Shown in pieces: positions 1-11,275 of a stretch of 64,000 bases of DNA. Position 1 is the stretch's first letter. The number at the start of each line of letters is the position of its first letter. The stretch comes from Charina bottae. Taxonomy: Eukaryota; Chordata; Lepidosauria; Squamata; Charinaidae. The stretch covers positions 22,588,001 to 22,652,000 of the forward strand of contig JALMGJ010000012.1 in NCBI GenBank assembly GCA_023362775.1. Reading direction: 5' to 3'. The notes beneath the pieces are model-generated. The model was not told the DNA's origin, ran no database searches, and was given only the letters and a program-made list of their open reading frames with translations. Position numbers and translations under genes: made by a program.

Positions 1-460
1 CTCCTCTTCAACTCCCCCACCTGCCTATCTCCCCCCCATCTGCTCTTCTGGCTGCCCTGCGCTCCGCCGCCTCTGCTGGTCCTGCTGCCCCAACTAACCT
101 TCGCCATCTTCCTCCTGCTGCCGAGGCACGCCCGGTCTGGCCCTTTGCGAGGCAGTTGCTGGCCATGCCAGGCCGCCTTCCCAAGGCTGCATGCACCCTT
201 GTCCAAATCATGCGTTGCCTTCTCATGAGGCTTTGGAAGGCTTCAAAGTCTCATGAGACAGCTGTGTGTGGCCCCGGGAAGAAGGCCTGGTGCGACAGCA
301 GTGCCTCGTGAAGGGCCAGGCTGGGCGTGCCTCATCAGCAGTGGAAAAAGACAGCAAAGGTCAGCTGGGGGTGGCAGGGCAGCAGGGCCGGCGGAGCGCA
401 GGGCTGGCAGCCAAAAGGGCAGAGGTGGAGGGAGGGAGGCGGGTGGGGGAGTTGAAGCGC
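1..460. repeat. GC-rich imperfect inverted repeat, cut by window start
   Basis: Positions 1-165 are complementary, with mismatches, to about 290-460. For example the CTGCCCTGCGCTCCGCCG stretch near 50 faces CGGCGGAGCGCAGGGCTGGC near 390. The arms flank a roughly 120-bp centre. The right arm runs straight into mariner-like sequence, so this may be the inside of a large palindromic non-autonomous DNA transposon whose left end lies outside the window. The open frames across it come from GC richness and are not believed to be genes. Confidence 0.55.
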
Positions 461-625
461 ACCTGCAGTTGTAAGTGCAGGCGGACTGCCAAGCACCTGA
501 ATTTTGATCACGTGACCATGGGAGCACTGCCAACGGCCATAACATCGGGGACCAGGCGTAACTACCATTCATTCAGTGGCACCGTAACTTTGAGCAGTCA
601 CTGAATGAATGGTCATTAAACAAGG
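461..625. mobile_element. mariner-type MITE fragment
   Basis: The stretch has TGATCACGTGAC, GCACTGCCAACGGCC and a GTAACTACCATTCATTCA block. These match the right half of the mariner MITE at 60869-61245, which has TGATCACGTGAC, ACACTGCGATGGCC and GTAACTACCACTTGTTCA. No intact end was found. It may be the right end of the palindromic element to its left. Confidence 0.5.
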
Positions 626-1184
626 ACTATGTGTAAAATAAAGTTGTGTATACTGTACATCCTAAGTTCTGTCTGCATCAGAACAACTAGAGAAATGCAG
701 ATATAACTTCATTTTTTAAAAAGTATACTCCGCTTCATGGACACATCCATGCAGCTTTTTGGGAACAGAATGGAACTGGTTTACCGTTGCTTATTTATTG
801 TATGCCCTTTTTAAAAACTTCCCAATCTAGATTCCTAAATTTTCAATCAGTCACCTTTATTATGATCTCTGACCACAACTGTATAATGTTTTATAGCAGA
901 AATTAAAGAGTTCATGATGAAATCAAAGAGGAATTTTGGAACAAATTACACAGAATTAAAATAAGTGCAGTACATTGTCAATGAAAATACTAAAGAACAT
1001 CTAAGATACTTAAACCTAAGGTCCTGAGGTGTTGTTTTTTTTGAGATACTAAATAAATGAAATGTTAGGATACTAAAATGTTGAGTTATTAAGTTACTAA
1101 ACTATTAATGAAATGTCGTTAATAATACGCTGAGATAATGTTATAGTAAAATGCTAATTTAATAAAATTCTAAAGTATAACTCA
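626..1184. other. no feature recognised
   Basis: AT-rich single-copy-looking DNA. No repeat, coding frame or RNA gene could be recognised. Confidence 0.4.
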
Positions 1185-1430
1185 TGGTATAACGTGGGAC
1201 AATGTGCTGGCGTCCTTTCGGGGGGTCGCCCTCGGACCGAAGAGGAAGATCCGGAGAGTCCCACGGATGGCGGCTGAGGACGGCGGCAGAGGACGGCGGA
1301 TCCTGATTAACAACTTCCAGGACGTCAGCAGCCGGCTCAGAGGCAAGGCATTCTGGGGCATGTAGTTCCGATGCCTGCGGAAGAAGGGTCGGTTCCCTCA
1401 CCCCCTCCCTAATCGTGCGGTACATTAATA
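1185..1430. repeat. GC/CpG-rich head of an L2-tailed repeat
   Basis: A 245-bp CpG-rich block with GGCGGC and GACGTCAG motifs sits abruptly in AT-rich DNA and runs directly into an L2-type 3' tail. It may be the 5' UTR of an internally deleted L2 LINE, or the head of a SINE that borrowed the L2 tail. Promoter-like motifs are listed separately. The frame on the minus strand (1159-1425) matches no family I know. Confidence 0.45.
1342..1370 (-). promoter_or_regulatory. ZNF143/SBS-like motif
   Basis: On the minus strand it reads GAACTACATGCCCCAGAATG followed by CCTTGCC. This closely follows the consensus ACTACANNTCCCAGAATGC bound by ZNF143 (Staf) with THAP11. It lies in the CpG-rich head, as expected for a promoter element. 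Binding is inferred from the motif only. Confidence 0.5.
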
Positions 1431-1550
1431 TATATGAGATGTATAATATATATGAATTGTAATGATTGTAAGCCGCCTAGAGCCCTCCGTCTGGGGAGGG
1501 GATAGGCGGGGTATAAATACGTAAATAAATAAAATAAAAAATAAAAATAA
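1431..1550 (+). mobile_element. L2 LINE 3' end
   Basis: It carries the L2 3' signature: GCCGCCTAGAGCCCTCCGT, a GGGGATAGGCGGGGTATAAA block, then (AAAT)n. The same signature occurs at 9778-9863 and, inverted, at 41440-41520, where it follows a recognisable L2 reading frame. Confidence 0.65.
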
Positions 1551-1830
1551 CCTGTTTTGTCAGTCAGTCAATCACCTTAATCACAATCAAGTTCAATATT
1601 GAATGTTTAGAGTACTATACTGCAAAATCAATGTAAAATCCAATAATTCTTATCTCAGTAGACTTTCAGCTGTTCCTTTATAGCAGCGCCATGGTCCTGA
1701 AGTTCCCATGGCAGCCATTTACCCTGGTACTAACCAGGTCCAAATCTATTTACCTTCTGGCCCCATCAGACTCTTTCGGTGTAATCCCCCTGTTTTCCAA
1801 ACTTGTATCTTTTATTAATTTGGTAGTTAA

Positions 1831-2161
1831 AGGTAAAGGTTCCCCCCGCAAAGTTGTGCAGTCGTGTCCGACTCTAGGGGCCGGTGCTCATCTCCGTTTG
1901 TTAGCCGAAGAGCCAGCGTTGTCCGAAGACGCTTCCACGGTCATGTGGCTGGCATGATGCGCGCGGAACGCTGTTACCTACCCACCGAAGTGGTACCTAT
2001 TCATCTACTTGCATTTGCATGCTTTCGAATTGCTAGGTTGGCAAGAGCTGGGGCTGGTGCGGGAGCTCACTCCGTCACGGGGGGCTAGAGATTTGAACCT
2101 CTGAACTTGCGATCTTCCGATCGACAAGCCTGGCATCTTACCCGCTGAGCCAACACGCCCC
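1831..2161 (-). mobile_element. tRNA-derived SINE, full length, copy 1
   Basis: Read on the minus strand it starts with a tRNA-like head whose A box is TTGGCTCAGCGGG and B box AGGTTCAAATC. A body with CATGCAAATGCAAGTAG and CACTTCGGTGGGTAGG follows. It ends in AGTCGGACACGACTGCAC and AACCTTTACCTTT. A perfect 16-bp target duplication, TTAATTTGGTAGTTAA, lies at 1815-1830 and 2162-2177. Confidence 0.9.
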
Positions 2162-2177
2162 TTAATTTGGTAGTTAA

Positions 2178-3120
2178 GTTTTGCTAATTTTATGGCACCA
2201 CAAAGAATATCATCTTTCCATCCTTGCTGATAATTTTGTATAAAATCAAATAAGGATTATTAGGCTGTTTCACAATTTCCCCACTAATATGCAAAACTAA
2301 GTCAAGTAGTAGAGCAACATTCTAAGACATTTTTCTATAACTGTATTTCTGCATCTGGGCCAGCTGCTCTAATAGAATGAGAATTCATCTGCACTTCCCT
2401 GAACTGAGTTGATTTCTTAGTTGGGTATACTTTATCTCTGTTCCTGACAATTGTGTGTTTTAACCATATTTCATGTCTAGTGGATTTGTCTAGAAATGGA
2501 GATAACTCTTGTAGCTAGGCCTGTTCCCAGCAAAGGAGATGAAATACATAATTCTTCTACGAACACCAACTCTCAAGATGTCATACCAAATATGTTAGTG
2601 TGCTATCCTTCTAATCATATTACGTAGATTGACTTTAGTTTCTAAATGTTTCTTTTCTGTGCTGCATTGTAATGCCAAGTTAGAAACTTTTGACATTTTC
2701 ATCGGAGATGGATAAATGTGAACAAATACAATAATTATATCAAAACTAGGATCCCTGGTTTTATCTAAATATGTTTTTGCAAGTTGGGGAATGTTCTGAC
2801 AACATTTCCCAGCTCCCCCAATCCCAAGTATTTTTCACTTGAGCACACGCCTCTGCACTTCCTGGTAGTGGCCAAGAGCAGAATTAAAAGTGCTCACATG
2901 CCAGGAGACAGTCTGTTCGTGTGAGATTTCCCACTTGGTTTTCCAGACCCAAGATTGCCATCTGAACCATTTGGATAAACATTTAAACTTCTCAGTTATA
3001 ATTTGAGACCTAGCCTCTTGTTCGGCATCATAGGCCTGACTGAAAACCTAACAAGAAATGGTAAATAATTGGTGGAGCTCATCTGCCCTTAATATAAAGA
3101 TATTAATGGGCATTGGGTAA
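2178..3120. other. no feature recognised
   Basis: AT-rich DNA between two SINE copies. No repeat family or coding signal could be supported. Confidence 0.4.
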
Positions 3121-3318
3121 AAAGGTAAAGGTTCCCCCCGCACATTTGTGCAGTCGTGTCCGACTCTAGGGGCCATTGCTCATCTCTGTTTGTTAGCTGA
3201 AGAGCCAGCGTTGTCCGAAGATGCTTCCACGGTGATGTGGCCGCATGACACGCGTGGAACGCTGTTACCTACCCACCGAAGTGGTACCTATTAATCTACT
3301 TGCATTTGCATGCTTTCG
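3121..3318 (-). mobile_element. tRNA-derived SINE, 5'-truncated, copy 2
   Basis: It matches the 3' two thirds of the SINE at 1831-2161, from AAAGGTAAAGGTTCCCC to the GCATGCTTTCG block. The tRNA-like head is missing, as in a 5'-truncated insertion. No clear target duplication was found. Confidence 0.85.
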
Positions 3319-4264
3319 TTAATGGTACATGTGTTTTCCACTAATCTGGAATTCTGAGGACCATTTTCTCATTAATGGTTAGTTCAATTTACACCACTTC
3401 AAATGCTTAATTATTTTAGAAGAAATTAAAATAAGAAAATATAAAATAAAAATATCCTCTCAAGATCCAAAAACATTAAGATGAGTAGATGGAGATATTG
3501 TCCTTTGTAAAATCCACCCAGTTCAGCAGATTTGAACCCCCCCCCCCACCAAAAGACCTTCATTGTAACTTTACCTATCCCATGAGCTTGTAGCATTTCT
3601 TTGCTTCTTTGCATAGATTTAATGATATGACCTCAATTTGCAAAGCAATAACTATCTATCTGCTGTCAGCAACGTTAGCCAGTTTTGCTGGTCAAGATTT
3701 GGCTGCCATAAGCATTAAGGTTTCTGCTTCTCCTCAGAACTGCTGCTATAAGCAGCTGTTTGGTTTGCTTAAAGCTAAATCAGACTCTCTTTGAATCTTT
3801 TATATTCCCCAAGGGTTCATAATTCTTACTGTTTGGTAGTTAACAATCCAGTGTCAGAAGTCACAAAGTTTATTACTCCATGTTCTACCCTTACATGGAA
3901 TAGAAAATTTGGCATAGCACTTATTTCTATGTGTTGCTTCTAAATTTCATGTTGCAGATTATAGGCAAAGAGTCTGCACTTCGTTTTAGAGCACCCAAAA
4001 GTTTATATTTCAACCCATGCCTTATTTCAGATGATTGCAGATCTTTGATTTCTATCAGCTAAACTGGTTCAATCAACACTGGGTTTGTTATTCTTATGAA
4101 GCATGGCAACAAATAAACTCTCCAAAAACTCAGTGCTAAATTCAATAACAGCGGTGAGTTTTACTGACTCAGCTTGGCTAGATTAGTTCCTCTATTGCAC
4201 ATAAGGAAGAAGATCTGCACAGTGTAATTCTCAGCATTCAACACATATACAAGGTGTACAAAAA
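3319..4264. other. no feature recognised
   Basis: Unclassified AT-rich DNA with a short C homopolymer at 3538-3548. The small frames here lack any family signature. Confidence 0.4.
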
Positions 4265-4595
4265 GGCAGTCCCCAGCGGGTAAGACATCAGGCTTGTCGA
4301 TTGGAAGATCACAAGTTCGGAGGTTCGAATCCCTAGCCCCGTGTGATGGAGTGAGCTCCCGCACTAGCCCCAGCTCTTGCCAACCTAGCAATTCGAAAGC
4401 ATGCAAATGCAAGTAGATGAATAGGTACCACTTCGGTGGGTAGGTAACAGTGTTCCATGTGCGTCATGCCGGCCACATGACCGTGGCAGCATCTTCGGAC
4501 AACGCTGGCTCTTCGGCTAACAAATGGAGATGAGCACCGGCCCCTAGAGTCGGACACGACTGCACAAATGTGCGGGGGGAACCTTTACCTTTTTT
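4265..4595 (+). mobile_element. tRNA-derived SINE, copy 3
   Basis: Plus-strand copy of the family at 1831-2161. The B box is a perfect GGTTCGAATCC near 4322. The A box is damaged at its start (CCCAGCGGG). The end carries AGTCGGACACGACTGCAC and ACCTTTACCTTTTTT. Confidence 0.88.
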
Positions 4596-5207
4596 ATAGA
4601 TAAATTATTATATAAATTACATTAAATGTTCAAATTGGTTGCTATTTTCTTCAAAATATTTTCTTGCTCATTTGACACATGACCTTTGAACATTCTTAAG
4701 TACACTAACCAAAAAGGTTTTAATTGTTGGCTCTTTTTTCCATCATCAGCTGCAACTGGTAATGGTATGGCCTACTAGTTCACCCTCACTTGGTTCACCT
4801 TTAAGGCTTTAGGATTCATAAACACAGAACTTCCCAGATATTAGTAAAACATGTGTTCAAAAACAATAATGAGTATGGAACATTGGGCAGGACCTCTGTT
4901 TAATCCAATCTGTGAATTAAATTTTATTAACTATATTAATGACTTAGACCTGTTAAATAAAAGCTAATTGTGAATTTTCAGGATCATTGTCAGCTTCGTA
5001 ATCACACTTCCCTGTTAGCAGAAGTTGGTACCAGCTGTTAAAAGTAACATTTCAGATTATTGTAACTTTAACATGTAGGTTGACATGCACATTGGTTTTT
5101 GTTTTTCAAATTCTTTACAGTTTTCTGTTGAAAAACTTTAACCTGTATATCTTGGAAAATCTAAGATAGTTGTATAGATACAACAATTTGTGAGAGGAAA
5201 ATAAAGA
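4596..5207. other. no feature recognised
   Basis: AT-rich, no recognisable repeat or gene. Confidence 0.4.
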
Positions 5208-5360
5208 GGGCCAGTCACTCTATTTCAGCCCAACTCACCTCACAGGGTGGTTGTTGTGGAGAAAATAGGAGGAGGAAGGAGTATTAGGTATGTTCGCTGC
5301 CTTGAATTATTTATAAAAAACAATAAAGGGATAAAAATAAATAAATAAAAAACAATAAAT
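5208..5360 (+). mobile_element. Sauria-head SINE, 5'-truncated, AAAT-tailed type
   Basis: It contains GGGCCAGTCACTC, CAACTCACCTCACAGGG and GAGGAGGAAGGAGTATTAGG, then GGGATAAAAATAAATAAATA. It matches, in the opposite orientation, the SINE at 29985-30441. The tRNA-like head is missing. Confidence 0.7.
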
Positions 5361-8300
5361 CTCTGGTCACTGCTTTTTTAACAAAATTATAAACATGACA
5401 ACATTTTATAACCATAAGAAAGAATCAGTTGTTTCTTCTTATTCCACTATCAATAAAAAAATCAAACAATGGATGCCATGTATTCAGTAATTTTCATAAA
5501 CTGAACTTGTTTCAGCTTTAAGGCAAGTCCAATCATTCAGTTGCTGTATGAAATATTTATTGTGTGGATAGCACATTTTACAATATGAAGAATTTGTTCA
5601 CACTATGAGCATTACACTTGAATGTAGCAAATTTTACACTCCTATTTTGCACTTAGTTATTTTAATTATTTTTTGCATATACATTTGAGAAATCTGATTC
5701 GCCAGTTTTCCAAGGCATGTGTATCCTAGTGTTTAAGGATTTGGGGGTTTTTATTACTATTTTTGGTAAATTTACACATCCAGTTAAATGTTTGAAGGAA
5801 ATCTTGGAGTAAGAGGGGAGACCAAGGGGAGGGTTTGTTATTTTAAAAAATTACTGAAATGTCTGCAGCTTTGTAGCATACATGCATTCATATAATTTTC
5901 TTCATGTGGTTCTGACCCACATCTGGGTTAATATAGGGGCAATTCATGTCAGAAATTGCATCCATAATATGCTGTCTGAATTGGGCTCCTGGTGTAAATC
6001 AGTGCAAATACTGTGACGGGTGCTGTGCAGAACAGTTGAACTGCTTCATCATTCACTGACTTCACCATTTTATTAGTCATGTGTTGCAGCAACATAGTAT
6101 GAAAGATCTTAAGGTTTAAAGAGAAATTTGGCAGAGAGAAAAGTTAAAAACTAGATGGAAAGATGCCAGTTGCCTGTATCAGAGAGACTACAGGGAAATG
6201 TTTTGTTCTCTTTCTTTTCAAAACTGGAAAGTGATTAGCAGCATAGCAAAGAGATAACATGAAAATAAAAAGATATTTGTAGTGCTGGTTACCTGTTTCT
6301 AAAAAATAAAACACCCACAAAAAAAATCAAGACAGTTCTTTGAAATTGCTAGTAGTCTAAATGTTAAATGAAATCAGAATATATTTTGACTTGGGCAGAT
6401 TATTCTGCATTCAGCCAGTCATACTAAAGCTCCATAAGCCACAATTTAAACTCCCCTTCCCCAAAACGCACCTAAAATCTTTACACTGAAGTCAACTAAC
6501 GTAATACCCAGACTTAAGAAAACTGAAAACAAGTTCCATATTGGTGGGATCTGTTTCAGTCTGTAGGGTATATTCATATTACTGACATTTCGGAGAATAA
6601 CTGCTTTAGTCTAAAAACCGTGCTGACATAAGCAGAATGGGATGAAGGATTTTTGAAATCAGAATTATGTGGTTGGAATTTTTTTTTGGCAACATAATAG
6701 TATATGTATATTTGTGCACAAAGCTTCTGTTCATTTTGGAGCCCTCTTAGTTAGGGAATTGGATAACCTTTCAATAGGTTCTTTTCCTTTTTCAATTTGC
6801 TAAAAATATTCAAAATTATTTAAAACGGGCAGGATATAAAATTTTGTCTTTTAGAATAAAGCCAGAGGCATTTGAAACTTTAAGACTGCCATCTTTCCGG
6901 TGTGCTAGTAAAATAATTAATGTTAAGAAGTACTTTCTAATTGCAGAAATACATAGAGTACCTTAAGCAAAAATAAAGAATGGACATTCAGTAAAGTTCT
7001 ATTGTAACTACCTTCTGGCAACTATGTACGACATTTATATCTGAACTTGCAATCAGCATAATTAAGGATAAGATTTTAATGTATTATATATCCTAATTAC
7101 ATTTTTCATGATGTTGAAACACACTGTTAGGTATACTGAACTTAAACCAAGATACTTCAGGGCCAAGCCATAACCACTATCATCCATCATTAAATGGAGG
7201 CTGTATCTAGCTCCAACTTTCCAGCAAAGCTGCATTAAGAAAATTGACCCTTGCTTCTTTTGAGTGTCCCCTGTTCGATTTGTTCTTTTCTCTAAGTACA
7301 TCATATTGTAATACCTTTTTCGTGGTGTTCATCTGCAAGTCAGGCCTTGGTCCAATCTAGTGTCAAAGGTCTCAACAACATCTTCACACATCATATTAAA
7401 CCATCATGTGGTTTAACTTTTTTGGCTTAATATAATAGGTGAAAACACCCTGACAAACTGTAATTTGTAAATCAGGGTGTTTTTTCTCTCCCTAGGATGC
7501 TATCATGCTACACCAAAGCAATACACTATAATTCAGTAGAAAGTGTAAATTATAAAATTTATATATCTGTTTCCACTGCTGTCCTTTCCATAGCTGAATC
7601 CACATACTACATTTTGAGAACAGCTACTCAAGAGTTGTTGGGAATCAGGCAGCATACAAATTTGATAAATAAATAAATTTGCTTAAATTGACTTGGTTTC
7701 TTGGTTTGTTTTTCTTCATTGAGAAGCTGATTGATTTTATTTCATATTCCAGATCTAACATGTTCAGATACATTGCTTGTGAAACGGTCTTTCATGTAGG
7801 TTGTTGATTAGATTTGTTTGTACCTTGCTTGACTTCTTCCACTGTTGTGTCTTTTGTTATGTATTCTGAGAGTTAATGTATCAATAGAGGTAAGTAATCA
7901 GGATGAACCTTTGACTAAACTTACAGTAAGTAAATAATTCAGTCTTTAGATAGGTTGAATTTTTGCTGTTTCAGTGTAGTTTTTAAGATTGTAAATTAAA
8001 AACATACATTTGACAATTTATTTTGTTTATCTATTTTTACTAATATCCTATCTTGCCTCTTGGGGCATGCTGGTTTTCCTAGCATGGACTGTATCCAACA
8101 CAAATTGCACAAAACCAAGAAAAGTAAATATTTTAAAGTTCAGACTAATATTAAAAGGTGTTCATTAAAATTTATGTTCCAAAAGACCATAATCTTTGAT
8201 GACTGCCAAACTACCCACTGAGCACTAAACTACCTATTAGGTTAAAGTAGCTAAAAACATAGATAAGAATGGCTTAATATGTACATTTATAAATGGGCTA

Positions 8301-8770
8301 AAGGAAAAGATCCTATAGTTACAAGACGTACAAACATGCTATCATTTCTACTTTATTCCTTGTTGTGTCAGAAGCATCAGTTAGAATGCTTGTCTTTTGA
8401 GATTTTGTACGTGTAGAATTTTGCACAAAATCTGGCGTAAAATCACAAAACCAAATACATGGCCTCCTACGAGACCTGCATACATATTTGATGCTTATTT
8501 CTTCAAACTTGGCAGAAAGCATTCTTTTGTCTTCCATGTGAATATGGCCTGTTTCCAAAACAAGGCTATAGGATAATAAGTTTGTATAGCAGAAGGCCAC
8601 AGCAACTTTACCAGCAGTAATCTCTTGTGCTTCCTTAGGTTTTCTTTGATATTATTGCTATCACATTGCCTATAATTCAGTGAAGTATGAACATGGACAA
8701 GTCACATTTAAGAAGTTACGTTACGCTGTCTTTAAAATAGTGAAAGAAATTGAATTGATTTTACATCCAC
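5361..8770. other. repeat-poor AT-rich stretch
   Basis: Apart from a small hairpin at 7442-7483 and a possible L2-like tail at 7625-7678 (CAGGCAGCATACAAATTTG, then AAAT repeats), I see no recognisable element. Frames are short and lack domain signatures. It could be intron or intergenic DNA. Confidence 0.4.
7442..7483. repeat. short hairpin
   Basis: AAAACACCCTGA (7442-7453) pairs perfectly with TCAGGGTGTTTT (7472-7483) around an inner CAAA/TTTG pair. It may be the relic of a very short inverted-repeat element. No target duplication was found. Confidence 0.5.
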
Positions 8771-8771
8771 A

Positions 8772-8825
8772 CACAGAGACAGAGACAGAGACAGAGACAG
8801 AGACAGAGACAGAAACAGAGACTGA
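8772..8825. repeat. (AGACAG)n microsatellite
   Basis: About eight hexanucleotide units, with one A substitution near the right end. Confidence 0.9.
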
Positions 8826-9131
8826 ATGAGCAAGCTGGGGTTTATGGTAGTTGAAATCCCAAAGTTGGAGGGACCCAATTGAAGACTAAGGATAACATCT
8901 TTATAAGAGTGAATTCATTGCCACTTAATATGCTGCAAATTTCAGATTAACTAGTTTATGCTTTGCAATCCTGGATAGCTAGATTTAAATTAATTATTTT
9001 TCACCTCAATCAGTTGGACAAACTAGTTTTAAACTCCACACACATCAGTTTTAATGGTTTGTAGATTGACTTGTGAGTTTATTCAAAAGGATTAACCACA
9101 GTGTTACTCAAAGCATATCCATTCACTTGTA

Positions 9132-9133
<2 letters not shown>

Positions 9134-9162
<29 letters not shown>
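9134..9162. repeat. (TG)n microsatellite
   Basis: About 14 uninterrupted TG units. Confidence 0.95.
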
Positions 9163-9163
<1 letters not shown>

Positions 9164-9217
9164 GCCTCTTAGCAATCTCATAAATAGACCTTCTCCAGAA
9201 TAGCGTGTCCCCAACCT

Positions 9218-9590
9218 GGCCCTCAGGTCTTCCAACAGTGCACTCATCACCTCTGTAATTGAGCCCATCCACCTTGCTGCTGGTCATCCTCTTCTCTTTC
9301 TTTCTACCTTTTCCAGCAAGATAGACTTCTCAAGAGAGCTAGATTTTCACACGATGTATCCAAATTATGACTGAACATTTATGTCTCAAGTGAGAACTCT
9401 GGGTTGATTTGTTCTGTGATCCACTTACTTTTTTCCTTGTCTATCCATGGTATTCTCAGTCTTCTCCAACAAGTCAAAAGCATCTATGCTGTTTCTATCC
9501 TGCTTCTTCAAAGTCCAACTTTCCATAGAGTGTCACAGGGAAAACCATTGCCTGCATAATTCTGATCCTCGTAGGTATTTTCCTCCAGTG
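9218..9590 (-). pseudogene. BovB (RTE) LINE fragment, RT C-terminal region
   Basis: On the minus strand the sequence matches the end of the BovB reverse-transcriptase ORF as I know it from squamates and ruminants. Recognisable blocks are the complements of GCTGGTCATCCTCTTCTC (the RRMTS-type region), TGGGTTGATTTGTTCTGTGA and TGTCTATCCATGGTATTCTC. The frame is broken by several changes, so it is a decayed copy. The 5' part and 3' UTR are missing. BovB supplies the retrotransposition machinery for Sauria SINEs, which also occur in this window. Confidence 0.7.
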
Positions 9591-9777
9591 AAAGTAGTTG
9601 GAATATAAATCTAATAAATAAACCTATTTATGTATATTTAGGAAGTTAATGAGTTTTAGTCACTAAATGCTGTAGAATCTAAGTAGCATTTTTAAAGTTT
9701 CTGTCTCACCTTTATTATACTGTACAGTTTGAAGAATTCTTAACCAGTAATGGTAGCTTGAGAGACAGCTTGGTGTT

Positions 9778-9828
9778 AAGTTAACCGCCCAGAGTTCCCT
9801 GTTGGGGGGAGATGGGCGGTCATATAAA

Positions 9829-9863
<35 letters not shown>
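9778..9863 (+). mobile_element. L2 LINE 3' tail
   Basis: ACCGCCCAGAGTTCCCTGTT, GGGGAGATGGGCGGTCATAT and then (AAAT)n form the standard L2 3' end. Confidence 0.7.
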
Positions 9864-9865
<2 letters not shown>

Positions 9866-9868
9866 AAT

Positions 9869-10078
9869 AAGGTGTCAGAGTAGAAACCAGGAGACTGTAA
9901 GTTCTAGTCTCGCCTTAGCCACAAAGTCATGTGGGTGATCTTGGGCCAGTCACTTCCCTTAGCCTTAGGAAGAGAAACTGATGAGCCAGTTCTGAAAAAT
10001 GCTGCCAAGAAAACTGCAGGGGGCAATCACCAGGAGTCAAAACTGACTTGAAAGTACTTTTTTAAAAAATGATACGCT
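9869..10078 (+). mobile_element. Sauria SINE, plus strand
   Basis: It carries GTAGAAACCAGGAGACTG, a degenerate B box AAGTTCTAGTCTC, CTTGGGCCAGTCACTTCC, GCCAAGAAAACTGCAGG and a BovB-like end (GGAGTCAAAACTGACTTG). The first bases of the tRNA-like head are missing. Confidence 0.8.
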
Positions 10079-10084
10079 TTCCTT

Positions 10085-10308
10085 TTTTTGATGCCTTCAA
10101 GTCAGTCTTGACTCTTGGCGATTACCTGGACAAGTCCCTGCAGTTTTCTTGGCAAGATCTCAGAAGTGGTTTGCCATTGCCCCCTTCCTAGAGCTGAGAG
10201 AGAGTGACTGGTCCAGGGTCAGCCAGCTGGCTTTGTGTCTAAGGGACTAGAACTCATGGTCTCCCAGTTTCTAGCCTGGTGCCTTAATCACTACACTAAA
10301 CTGGGCCT
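10085..10308 (-). mobile_element. Sauria SINE, minus strand
   Basis: It contains GTCAGTCTTGACTCTTGGCG, AAGTCCCTGCAGTTTTCTTG, AGAAGTGGTTTGCCATTGCC and a head with CACTACACTAAACTGGGCC. It sits tail to tail with the copy at 9869-10078. Confidence 0.85.
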
Positions 10309-11012
10309 ATAATAATACCTTATATTCTTTTTAAATTTCATTTTAGTACTTTACATTCTTAAGATTTCACCCTTTAGAAGTTTCCTTACTTGCATAATTA
10401 CAGTAAGTGCTACAGTTGGTCCACTAAGAAAAAACATGTAAAGATATTCCTCATGTAATTTCCCACAGTGCCAATAGTTTTACTCCAAATGAATGAAACT
10501 TGGGAAGTCTATTACATGGGGTATATCCATGGCAGCTCAGCAAAGCACATAGCTGGAATTTTTAAAGTATTTTCTGACTGCCACGTTCCTTCAGTATAGC
10601 TTAATTATAGCAATTGGAAATACTCCAAAGCAATTATTAATAATCCATAGCACTCTTGTAGTTTTTCTTATACAAAACAGTATTGGAATATATCCAAAAT
10701 CTGTTTCTTATATAAAGTGGTTTGATAAGGCAAATTATGTTTTAATGATAAAATTACCATGACCGTGTAGTTACATTACAACCTTGATTCTTCAAAAGTG
10801 TGTATAACATCAAAAGCAGAATAAAAAGCACTATTCATTTTGCAGTTGGGAAGGACAAAAGTTAGAAATAGGAAGTCTGACAGTAGTGCATCCAAACCTT
10901 TTACAAAGAAATATATTAAAAAGAATTATTAAAGAGTTGTCTTGGTTGAATCAGAAATTAGAAATTGTCAAATTCAGTTGCATCATTTTTCTAATATAAT
11001 CACTTCTGTAAC
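10309..11012. other. no feature recognised
   Basis: AT-rich DNA without a recognisable element. Confidence 0.4.
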
Positions 11013-11020
11013 ATCTAAAT

Positions 11021-11267
11021 CAGGGGTACCCAACCTTTTTGGCACCAGGGACCGGTCGTGGAAGACAATTTTTCCATGGACGGGGGGGGCGGGGTTTGCA
11101 GGCGGGAGCCAATTGCGTGGACAGGGGGCAGGGTTTGCAGGCGGGAGCCAATTGCACAGACGGGGGGTGGGGTTTGCAGGCGGGAGCCAATTGTGTGGAC
11201 CACCGCTGCTCACCTGCTGTGCGGCGCACTTCCTAACAGGCCGCGGCCCACAGGTTGGGAACCCCTG
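11021..11267. mobile_element. hAT-type MITE with internal tandem repeat
   Basis: The ends CAGGGGTACCCAACC and GGTTGGGAACCCCTG are inverted copies. A perfect 8-bp target duplication, ATCTAAAT, lies at 11013-11020 and 11268-11275, as expected for hAT transposition. At 11083-11201 there are three units of about 39 bp, each with GGGTTTGCAGGCGGGAGCCA followed by ATTG. There is no transposase. The long frames across it arise from GC-rich repeats. Confidence 0.92.
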
Positions 11268-11275
11268 ATCTAAAT

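Noticed and set aside
3100..3330. Target duplication TTAATGG around SINE copy 2
   Set aside because: The left match is displaced from the SINE tail and only seven bases long; it could be chance.
4265..4340. Apparent tRNA gene with perfect B box
   Set aside because: The tRNA-like part continues into a repeated SINE body present at four places; it is a SINE head, not a tRNA gene.
11021..11267. Frames with a periodic RREPI or GSQL motif as a repeat protein
   Set aside because: The period comes from the 39-bp DNA repeat of the MITE, and it is open in several frames on both strands.
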